This document shows positions 54,740 through 64,000 of a stretch of DNA of 64,000 nt, in pieces; positions within the stretch are counted from its first letter, which is position 1; each line of letters opens with the position of its first letter. Source of the stretch: Zeugodacus cucurbitae (taxonomy: Eukaryota; Arthropoda; Insecta; Diptera; Tephritidae); NCBI RefSeq assembly GCF_028554725.1, contig NC_071670.1, positions 30,994,001 through 31,058,000 on the forward strand, read 5' to 3'. The position numbers and the translations under genes were made by a program. The notes under the pieces are model-generated. The model saw nothing but the letters and a program-made list of their open reading frames with translations, was not told the DNA's origin and made no database searches.

Positions 54740-56747
54740 ATATATGTACTACAGGTATATTCATATATTCAAATGCTAAACATAACATATAGTCATACTA
54801 ACAAAAATAACTAGCGAATAATTCGTGTATATATATGGATATTGGAAATTCAAGAATCGATAACATCGAAATCAGAATGTTTCACATATTAAATATAGAA
54901 AAGAGCGGAATTAAAGCGAAAACAATGCAGGAGTGATCAACAGCTCCACATCCACATGGAATTGAATATCACGACAGCGACGTAAAAACAATGTTGTTGC
55001 TGAGGTTTTCAATAACCAACACCTACTTTACTGCACAACATTTATACATCGGAATTTCAGCAAAAATACATTAGTGTTTGCCTTCGTATTTATGCAATAT
55101 GTTTGCTTTTTGGCGCCATTTGTGAGCTAATAAGCTCATTAAATACGTAAACCTAACGTTAACAGCATTTCTGCTGATTTTAGCAAATTTGGGAAATTGC
55201 ATACAATATCCCGAAGCTAAAACAATGGCATTGGACTAACCAAGGTGTTTAGGTATTTTTATTAGTTGGTGTGATTTCATATTCTAATCGGTTTAATTTA
55301 TATTTTCACTGGAACTGCATCAGCAAACATAAAGAAGCAAAAATCATATGTTATTTTCTACTACTGAATTAAAAAAAAATTGCATTTATTCCAGTATTTA
55401 TTTTTTAAATATTTTCACCCCTCTTTACCAATTCGAATGTAATATCTCAATATTTTAAAACATTTGGTCTCAAGAATTGAAACTTACATTCATTTAAGAA
55501 CTATATCTGCTCGTATGTTTTGATTCTCAATGCGTTGATACTTCCTACAACCGTTCTTCTCTTTCTTACTTTTTTTTCCTTAAAAGAATATGAATTGTGT
55601 TAAATTTTGCCTGTCTGCTACTCAACCAGAAGAAGTTAATCTCATTAAATGCATGAGCACGAATTAGTCATAGATTAAGTAGCAATCGCAGCGTTAGTAT
55701 TACAGTGGTTTTGCCCTCCGTGTAATATATCTGAAATAAGATAATTAGCGACAATAGCTCCTTAGCTAGGAGTGTCGATTTCGTGGCGTTCATCAGAGAA
55801 CAGCTTTTGCCAGACGTCTACCATGACAATAATGCGCCATTAGCAACAAACCCACCTGCAACTTACATACATTCACATAAGTTGACATCACAGCTCTGAG
55901 AATATCATGGCTTTAGATTTTTAATATACATAGGTTTTGTGGAATATATTATTTAATACATATACAATTCTTATTTCACTTGTTTTTTAAATTTGTTTTT
56001 CCTTAGTATTAGTATTGGTATCCGCGTATTTGTATATTTATGGAAAACTGTAGCTATGCTGATATGTTGTTCAAGTACCTGCGCGTGAGCCATGATGTGA
56101 CTTTTATACGCATATTTTTTAATTTCCGGCTTAGAAGTATACGACAAACGACCTCAATTGCACACAACATTCAATTTCCGCGTATGAAAACAACTGGTGT
56201 TTCTTTAGCTTTATTTTTACTTTATTTGAAAAATGTTATCCAAGAGAGAGTTTAATAAATACTTCCATAATCAACTGATAACTTCACCAGTTGACTGTGA
56301 ACGACTGTACTCATTGCGCAAAGACGTCAAAAGGAGTCATGTAGACTGGAGTCGAAAATTGTCCTTCATATATAGTTTGTTATGCGAAAATAAAATGATT
56401 AAACGAATGCTAATATCTTTCCTATGTGGGTTTTGCCGTTTTTAATTTTACTGAGAAATGGAAATATGCTGTAAAAAATGTCTACACTTTCAAAGTCAAC
56501 TTAGCTCTAGGACTAACTAGCAGATCATGTATTTGACTGCACATAAAAGTTTCATATTAACATTACTTTAAAGCGGACAGCTATTCAAGCTATTAGGATA
56601 TTAAAAAAAGTATAAAATGAAACACACACAATAAAATAATTGGAATTTAAATATAATACAGATTGAAGGTACACCGACAGTAGCGACATCCAATTATAAA
56701 ACATTTCCCAAACAAATTTTTCCAAAACAATTTTATATACCTTTAGG

Positions 56748-56873
56748 TGGTTTCTATACAGTCTACAGGTCTCTATAAACTCAAAGTATATGCAATCTTA
56801 TGAATTTATATGGTTTCTATACAGTCTACAGGTCTCTATAAACTCAAAGTATATGCAATCTTATGAATTTACA
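56748..56873. repeat. Perfect or near-perfect tandem duplication of 63 bp
   Basis: The unit starting TGGTTTCTATACAGTCTACA at 56748 is repeated head-to-tail from 56811; the only difference seen is at the last bases (ATTTATA versus ATTTACA). Confidence 0.9.
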
Positions 56874-58656
56874 TATGGTCATACATGTTGTATCCTCCAT
56901 TACTTTGTAGTGTAAATCAGTTTCTTCTCGAACATACATAAATACGAATATGAATGAACGTTATACAACGCTAAGTGTCGAAACTTGTGTTACTACTTGC
57001 CTTTTGATTATACATGAACGTTGGTAAGCAAATAGCAAGTTGTTGAACGGCTCCATTCATTCCATTTCTAGGCTTATGAGTATAACATTTCAACATCGTT
57101 CATAGCCAACTTCTTCACCATTAATATTGGTTTGGGGTTATTGTTAGTGAAGTACGGAACTATTCTCAGGTATAATTTATTTCTGAGGTTCTTTTGTGGC
57201 ATTTAGATGTAAATATTGTATGAGTCAAGAGCTTCCCAGAAGAATAAAAAATAAAAGGAAATAAGAAAGCTGTATGCTATGTAATTATGAATATTATAAT
57301 GAAAGGTGCGTATATGTGAACCCATATATTGACCGTTTGGCACCTCTCGGTGGAAGTGTTCAACAGGTGTTAAAGTCAACATCTAACGGCAAATTGGCAA
57401 ATAATAATATTCAACCAACTACAAAGTGTGTCTTATGTGTCTTAATACTTATAATAGATACTATATTTAATTTTACTACATTTTTTTAGTATGCGGATTC
57501 AACTTTTTGTGATATTAAGGTAGAGGCTAACAAAATGACTCTCATGTCAGAAACAAACCAATTCTATTAAAAAACGGCCTAAAATCTTTATTAATGAATA
57601 AATAATAAATCTAAGTAGTATATGAAATTGTGCTTTTATTTGTCTTACTTTTCATTGCCTTTCAAACTAAATTCGTCGATTTTTGGCCAGTACTTTCAAT
57701 ACAATAATATATGAATGTACTTCTATATAATATCCAATATCGCTTAATTAATATTCTCTACTATAAACGTTTAACGTTTCTTTATTTTTAGATACTTTTA
57801 CAATCATTTCTAAGAATATTTTTATTTATTTTAATTTTGTAAAAAGTAGTATTGGGACTAATGGTACGTTACGAATATTCTTACCATATATTTACTCATA
57901 TTTCTACATGTAGGAATATGAATATACATAATCTAGTTAAACCAGTTTCATTCGAAACTTTACTAACGAGTAATTAATAAATGCTGTCTAAAAAGTAATA
58001 TGAAAACATTACGGAATTTTGCTTTCCCCAATGTCTAATATATAAGTTACATAAGCAAATATAGAGTACTCGAGTTGTGACAATGGTGACCCAACTTAGC
58101 TGTTCTTGTATGCCTAAGTGAGGTCAAATTTAAAGTTAAGTAAATTTTGTCTTTGAAGGGAAATTGGTCCACATGATATCGACACAAATACAATATTTAA
58201 TTACCATTTGTTGTTGAACGCAAAATTATATATGGAATTCAATTATTCTGAATTGAAACCTGCATACTTGATGAAAGTGAAGTTGTACACTTTCCTTATA
58301 CAAACTAAAAATAAAATCTTGGCATCTTTAAATCTGAAGCACTTCTGAAACCTGGAGGTATATAATTTATTGTGGGGAAAAAACAGTTTACTGACAAATT
58401 GGGTTTTTACTAGTCGTATAGCCGTTTATAACTAGATGATATATAACACTACAAAAATATATATTATATACATATATAATCGTATAAACAAGAATGCGGA
58501 ATAAATTACTCATACGCCATGTATACCAATCGCTTTATATATAAAACGTAAGCTTAATAAAATGAATATCAACCAAATGAGAATGATACATTTCAAAAAC
58601 GATAAATTGATATTTATTAATAGCTAGTAAATATATTTTTTTAATTGTTGATTAAA

Positions 58657-58703
58657 GAATCGGCATCGGCATCGGCCAACAATTTGGTATCGGTCGGACA
58701 CTA
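58657..58703. repeat. Isolated hAT-like terminal sequence
   Basis: AATCGGCATCGGCATCGG leads to CCAAC, GGTATCGGTCGG and ACACTA. Read on the other strand it begins TAGTGTCCGACCGATACC, close to the left end at 21617 (TAGAGTCCGACCGAATAATC). No matching second end is near it. Confidence 0.6.
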
Positions 58704-59986
58704 ACGATTTCCTTGGCAATAAACATCACATGAGTACCTTAAATCTATTGCTCTCAGTTTATATGTATCTTTATGTTGCACGTGTTCTTTGTAATAGTAT
58801 ACAGTTCATTGTTACATGTGGTGAACTTCAATGAATGTCACCTGTTGCCTTCGCTATGAGATAGTGCGCAACTGCAGACTTTTAAATATACTTATACAAG
58901 AATAACAGCCAAAATTGTTTACATTTGCATGGATGGATGAATACTTGTAAAGAAAAAGGTTTTTAAAAAGACTACCTTTGGTACGATTTTGTTGAAACAC
59001 TATTAATTTAAAACTTAAAAACTTAGTGTAAAAACATACATATATCACTTGCAGAAAGCCCTTTGGCATCCGCTTTTGTTGTTAGTACAACTGCAATCTA
59101 CCAAAATAAATAACTCAAGTAAATGTACATATCTGTGCACAATTTTGAGCAGAAACGAACATATTTGCTCTAAAGTTGGGGAAACAATGAGTGTCTTGTG
59201 GTTTCATTCGATTCAATGTGGTGAGCTGCTTAGGTGAATGAATGAACGAGCAGTGTATGTGATGCTGAGTTGAGACTTTGTCTATTTCCTTGTGCCGGTG
59301 ATTAATAGAATTCGTTGTGTTGTGTTGTGAGGAACACATATTCTGCCGGAGGTTTCGCTTGTCGGCGTTTTAAATTCTTCGTTTGTGTATAGATGGATAT
59401 GGATGTTGTTTGATAATGGATATATAACTATGGAGTCCCTCACTCGAATACATATCTTCAACGGAGAACTAAAATTTCAACATTTCGGCTATTGATATCT
59501 CAAGACAATGCTTTGATGAGATTATGTTGGAGTTCATAACAAATATGAAAGAAAAATTAGAAAAGTTTTGTTTATTCGCTTATAATTTTGGAATAAAGTT
59601 GTGATGTGCCATTTATGTTGAGAAATATCTTTCGGTGTGAATGCCGGTTGTGGTTAGAAACTATAATTTGTTATTTTTTACCACACATATAATTTGGAAA
59701 CCAAAATTCATAAGAAAACAAAATTCTTCTTACAAATTCGTAACATGACATGTGTACGTACATATGCATTTCCATTTCATTAACAACCTGGTGCCTAACT
59801 ACATGCGTATGAATGTGGAAACTGGTGTGTGTAACGACTTCTCACACCGCCAGGTGCACAATTAGCAAGAAATGCATATGTTTCTTACCACAAATATACA
59901 CTCAAACGTACAGTAAATATTATTGTGTGACAGAAGGAAATTCACAAACCTGTATTGCGAATGACATACATTGAGATAAATTATTT

Positions 59987-60964
59987 TTATACTCTCGCAA
60001 CAAAAGTTGCTAAGAGAGTATTATAGTTTTGTCCACATAAAGGTTGTTTGTAAGTCTTAAAACTAAACGAGTTAGATATAGGGTTATATATACCAAAGTT
60101 ATCAGGGTGACGAGTAAAGTTCAAAGTAAAGTCCGGATGTCTGTCTGTCCGTCCGTGCAAGCTGTAACTTGAGTTAAAATTGAGATATCTTAATGAAACT
60201 TGGAACACGAGTTCCTTGGCACCATAAAAAGTTAAGTTCGAAGATGGGCGGAATCGGACCACTGACACGCCCACAAAATGGCGATAACCAAAAACACATA
60301 AAGAGCTATAACTAAGCCATAAATAAAGGTATGAAAATAAAATTTGGAGCATAGAATCGCATTAGGGAGGGGCACATTTGAATGTAATGTTTTTGGAAAA
60401 GTGGGCGTGACCCCGCCCCCAAATAGGTTTTTTGTATATATATTGCAAACCAATAAAGCTATGTAAACCGAAATTTCCAGTCCAAAAATGAAAGAAATCG
60501 GATAATAACCGCGCCCACCGCGCCCACGCGCATACAAAGGTTAGGTTGAAAATGACTAAAAGTGCGTTAACTCACTAACGAGAAACGTCAGAAACACCAA
60601 ATTTTACATAAGAAATGGCAGAAGGAAGCTGCACTCAGCTTTTTTACAAAATGGAAAATGGGCGTGGCGTCGCCCACTTCCCATATAATTCCTGATTTCT
60701 GATTCCTACACTTTATAATGTATACATAAGGAACCGATAAAGATAGCGAAATAAAACTTTACACAAATACTGTATTTGAGCTGTGACATCACTTGTGGAA
60801 AAATTGTCAAAATCGAACCATGACTTTTCAAGGCCCCTGATATCAAACATGAAGAACTCAGTGCCTAAGGGTAATTTTTCACCGAAAATATAGGTAAATC
60901 TCTAAATAAATTGCGAGAGTATAAAATGTTCGGTTGCACCCGAACTTAGCCTTTCCTTACTTGT
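59987..60964 (+). mobile_element. DINE-1-like element, shorter subfamily
   Basis: Runs from TTATACTCTCGCAAC to the hairpin GTTCGG/CCGAAC and CTTTCCTTACTTGTT. Contains GTCTGTCTGTCCGTCCG and several CCCACGCC/CCACGCCC boxes. Its last third (CCTACACTTTATAATG, AAGGAACCGATAAAG) differs from the 15398 and 42231 copies and agrees with the one at 39212. Confidence 0.8.
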
Positions 60965-61715
60965 TTTTCAGAGATATTGGCATTTTTTAGAGATTACCGG
61001 TATTAAAATCTCGTCTATCGTAAGTGAACGTAATTCTAGTGGCTAGCCTCCCTAAAAAAATAATACTAAGTATTATTTCATAAACAAATATTATAAATTC
61101 CTAATTCCTATCGACAACCATTTTTATTGTTTTTGTTTACTTGTACGCATGGCCTTTTATACTCTGCCTTTGGCATTTTACACTCTACCTGGGAATGCAT
61201 ACATCTTAACGTTCTTTCCCATCTGCACTCCTATGTGCGAGTATACTGAATAAAACAGAGAAAAAAAGAACAAAATAAACAGAGCAACTTACAACAACGT
61301 AATGTACCAGTAGACATATTCGCAGTGTTATTGCAATAAGGTGCTCAGTCTTATGTTGAGTGCTTGACTAATAAAGTACTGCCACTTCACTTCGTTGGTG
61401 AGTTTGGAGGGCACGTAATGGCCAATGTGAGTAACCAACCGCCAGTAACATTAACAAAGGAGGTTGTCGTAAAGCGTTCTTTACTTTGTATTGCATTTTT
61501 ACATAACATTCCTGTAAGCAGGTTGAATGCCTTCACTCCGAGTACTTGCCTATCCATGCCATGCTTAGTTAGCAAAGTGTTTGTATGCAATTGTTTTTGC
61601 TCAACTCAACTTGGTCATGCCTCTATCCTTACCTGCAATGTGGAATTACTAACTGTTTAACTAATTCCCCTTCGAAATGACCTTCAACTACTATATTCTA
61701 CATTCGACAGTAATC
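60965..61715. other. No gene seen
   Basis: A 98-codon plus-strand frame (61364-61660) and a 67-codon minus-strand frame overlap each other here; neither has a recognisable domain, signal or splice context. Confidence 0.35.
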
Positions 61716-61830
61716 GTTAAACATTCATCAATACAAAATTTTTTTTATTATTATTACAATTGTACCTAGTATACAATGATTAAATACTAACAACAATTCA
61801 ATTCTAAAAGTTAAAAATAATAATTAAAAG

Positions 61831-62607
61831 CTAAATGTTTGAGAAACTCATTTGTTGCAACAGTTGCTTTGCTAAGTCTGAAGGCCTCTTAAGTCTCAGT
61901 CTGTTTTCTCGTTCAGCAGTTCCCATGAGTCTGGATGCCGCTTCCTTTACATGCTGTCTAAGCCTCATTTCGTGAGTCTTTGCAAGGTTAGTTATTTCGT
62001 TTACTACTGAATTCACACCAAGATCACGGTGAAGGTCAGCAAATCTAACATACCAAGGAGCATTAACTCTACTTCTTAGTACCTTATTTTGGTGGCGCTG
62101 AATGCAGCCAATACAGTTTTGACTTGAGCAACGACATAGTTGAGCTCCATAGGCCCAAATTGGCTTTAGTACTTGATTATATATAAACAGCTTGTTTTCG
62201 ATTGAAAGCGTAGATCTCCTACCGCCTAGATGGTAAAACGTAGCCTTTTTCTTGACATGCTCTTTCCAGCGAAGCTTAGCATCTAGGGTGATTCCTAGGC
62301 ACTTAGCATTATTGTGATGTGATATAGGGGTACCATTTAAATAAAAGGGATGGTATGATGTTTTTTTTAAGTAAAATCTACGTGCATTGATTTGGAATCG
62401 TTTAATTTAGTGCGCCACTTGGAAGCCCATTTAGTAATAGCATTGACTGCTGTTTTTCTCGAAGGGTAGATACTGAGGTTGACTCTCCTGCTACTAACAA
62501 GGCTGTGTCATCCGCAAATTTCGCTGTCACATAACTTGAGTCAGTGGGGATATTACTTGTAAAAAGCAAGTAAAGCACTGGCCCCAACACGCTTCCCTGG
62601 AGAACAC
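61831..62607 (-). pseudogene. Jockey-like LINE ORF2, reverse-transcriptase and C-terminal part
   Basis: The minus strand begins at the junction at 62607 with VFSGVLQGSVLGPVLYLLFT (motif B) and KFADDTALLVAGE (FADD catalytic motif), then a frameshift; NAKCLGITLDAKLRWKEHV and YNQVLKPIWAYGAQLC follow (jockey thumb/C-terminal blocks), with CSSQNCIGCIQRHQNKVLR. The last stretch (NEITNLAKTHEMRLRQHV, RLKRPSDL) is open to the stop at 61831-61833. Upstream motifs and the endonuclease are cut off by the junction. AT-rich 3' untranslated sequence runs to about 61720. Confidence 0.85.
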
Positions 62608-62872
62608 CTGAAAAGACAGCGGCTATGCTGGCTAGGTCATGTTGTTCGAACGGACGAAAATGTTCCTGCTCTGAAAGTGTTCGAAAGTGTTCGCTGGTGG
62701 AAGCCGAGGAAGAGGAGACCTCCACTCCGATGGAAGGACAAGGAGGTGAAGGACCTGGCTTCACTTGGTATTACCAATTGGCGCCAAACTGCCAACAAGA
62801 GAGATGCGTGGCGCACTATTGTGGACTCGGCTATAACCGCATAAGCGGTGACTACGCCAGTCAAGAAAAAGA
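62607..62872 (+). pseudogene. 3' fragment of LINE ORF2, joined head-on to jockey
   Basis: The plus strand reads RQRLCWLGHVVRTDENVPAL, then PRKRRPPLRWKDKEVKDLAS and LGITNWRQTANKRDAW, the C-terminal part of the LINE type seen at 52286 and 53639. It ends with GGCTATAACCGCATAAGCGG and a purine-rich AAGAAAAAGAAGAG tail. Two in-frame irregularities are visible in the middle. The other end joins the jockey fragment of opposite orientation with no spacer. Confidence 0.8.
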
Positions 62873-63534
62873 AGAGTCATTGTCATTACCACTGCTTATG
62901 GCAACTTATCCAGTAGGAAATTAAGCTAGATTCTGTAGAACACTGCCACATGGAAGATTACTCATTCTGATAAACATTAAAAGCGGTTTTTTGTTTGTTT
63001 AGAAGAGAGTGACTTTTAAAAAGAAAAGGGGCGAGATGCGAGTCTCTAAAGTATATGTGTACTCATATAAAATGATGATTTGAAAAAGAAATCAATAATT
63101 CACAGTAATCAATGTAAATAAAGCTATGCTATAAAGTTTCGAATAAACTGGTTTTTCTATTTTCACGAATTATTTCCTGACATTTCAACAGTGTCATCAA
63201 TTTCGCTGTCATTTCCGTCTTCATGCTTTATTAAGTTCCCAAACGATGGTGACTCCAAAAGGGACGAACTAACTACTTTTTCACTGAGTGCATTCTGTTT
63301 CATGAGTTGCAAAACATCTCTCATTGAGAACGGTCATAGATCAGTGTCTATTTATCTTCTTCATTACAACCAAAAAAAAAAAAAAAGCAAACGCGAAAAC
63401 GAAAGTGAAAAAAAAACAATTCTTAAGTGTGACATCTGTTCATTACAACCAAAACAAAAACCCATCTGCACTCGACAAAAACAATAGCTACAATAACACG
63501 TACCAGCTTTGCGATCGCTGGCAAGTACAACAAC
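62873..63534. other. Spacer and possible 5' untranslated region of the following LINE
   Basis: No supported coding frame. TTCATTACAACCAAAA occurs twice (about 63359 and 63438), the first followed by a run of about 15 A; these may mark an old A-tail and LINE 5' start. Confidence 0.4.
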
Positions 63535-64000
63535 ATGAGTGACGACGATGATGATGCTGGTATGGAATGGCAAAAAGTAAGAAAACGGCCCGCGAAAAGA
63601 TCATTACAGAATTCACCAAATGTGACTAGAAAACAACCGGCACTGGATTATGGCGCATGAACTTCCAATAATTTTAACCAATTCAATATCTTAAATAACG
63701 ATGTTGGAGAAACATTTATGAAGGATACAAACCCTGATGGCATAATAAATGATAAAAATACAACTGAACAAGAACGTGAGAGAATGGAAATTTTGGAAAC
63801 TCCAAAACCTCCACCAATTTTTATCGGTGAAGTCTGTGAAATTAGTGGTCTATTAAACTACCTTAAAACTAAAATTAAAGCCAAGGAATTCACGTATAAA
63901 GCACAACGAGATGGTAATGTCCGAATCATGGTTAAAACCTTCGATAAATATAGAGAACTCATCAAAATTATGAGAAATGATAATGTTAAATTTCATACTT
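63535..64000 (+). pseudogene. Jockey-like LINE ORF1 (nucleic-acid-binding Gag-like protein), runs off the window
   Basis: ATG at 63535 (context CAACATGAGT) begins MSDDDDDAGMEWQKVRKRPA, followed by a Ser/Asn-rich region. One in-frame TGA (63658-63660) breaks it; the same frame then continues to the window end. LETPKPPPIFIGEVCEISGL and a KTKIKAKEFTYKAQRDGNVR stretch match the ORF1 domain that precedes the PRE_C2HC and zinc-knuckle region of jockey and X-type elements. ORF1 protein coats LINE RNA. The zinc knuckles and ORF2 would lie beyond 64000. Confidence 0.75.

Larger units (their letters stand above)
54740..59986. other. Long AT-rich stretch, no gene seen
   Basis: No supported coding frame or RNA gene. 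It contains a recent tandem duplication (56748-56873) and one hAT-like end (58657-58703). Confidence 0.4.

Noticed and set aside
61364..61660. 98-codon plus-strand frame
   Set aside because: No similarity recognised; a comparable frame exists on the other strand over the same bases, as expected by chance.
1..64000. CRISPR arrays, bacterial-type defence or toxin systems, tRNA or rRNA genes
   Set aside because: No regular repeat-spacer arrays, operons or Shine-Dalgarno organisation; introns, LINEs and LTR elements show eukaryotic DNA. No tRNA cloverleaf or rRNA sequence was recognised by eye; a covariance-model search would be needed to exclude small RNAs.

Overview
The window looks like transposon-rich intergenic or intronic DNA from an AT-rich higher dipteran. 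A tephritid-type fruit fly is the best guess, because the commonest repeat here has the architecture of the fly DINE-1/INE-1 elements (non-autonomous Helentrons). No bacterial-style operon, CRISPR array, tRNA or rRNA gene was recognised. Almost every protein-like reading frame belongs to a mobile element, and most are broken by stops, frameshifts or deletions.

Layout: 1-14 kb is a pile-up of LTR retrotransposons. It holds an errantivirus-like element with gag, pol, env and an LTR, pieces of two or three other Ty3/gypsy elements, a pogo/Tigger transposon, and a probable transposon-borne gene with a DUF4806-like last exon. 14.5-18.2 kb holds the only hints of a host-type gene, on the minus strand: a signal-peptide exon with a splice donor, and a terminal exon with an acceptor, stop codon and AATAAA. 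Two DINE-1-like copies, one inside the other, lie between them. 19-21.4 kb is a decayed Ty3/gypsy integrase frame ending in an LTR. 21.4-25.2 kb is a Tc1-like fragment, then a hAT-like element carrying a complete 2.84-kb DNA transposon with ~440-bp terminal inverted repeats. 25.7-27.1 kb is a jockey-like LINE. 28.5-30.2 kb is a piggyBac-like element with TTAA flanks.

30.3-33.0 kb is the most interesting object: a young LTR element with near-identical LTRs and a perfect 5-bp target duplication. Its single intact 391-codon frame appears to join a BEL/Pao gag start, a repeated acidic linker and a piece of BEL/Pao integrase. 34-43.5 kb holds DINE-1-like copies, a 464-bp MITE, and a Tigger element inserted in an old DINE copy and itself split by a younger one. 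45-54.7 kb and 62.6-62.9 kb hold four fragments of one LINE type, and 61.7-62.6 kb and the right edge hold jockey-like LINEs. The long remaining stretches (35.9-38.0, 47.0-52.3, 54.7-60.0 kb) are AT-rich and show no gene I can support.

The elements do not form a pathway. What they record is the order of insertions, which can be read from nesting, target duplications and LTR divergence.
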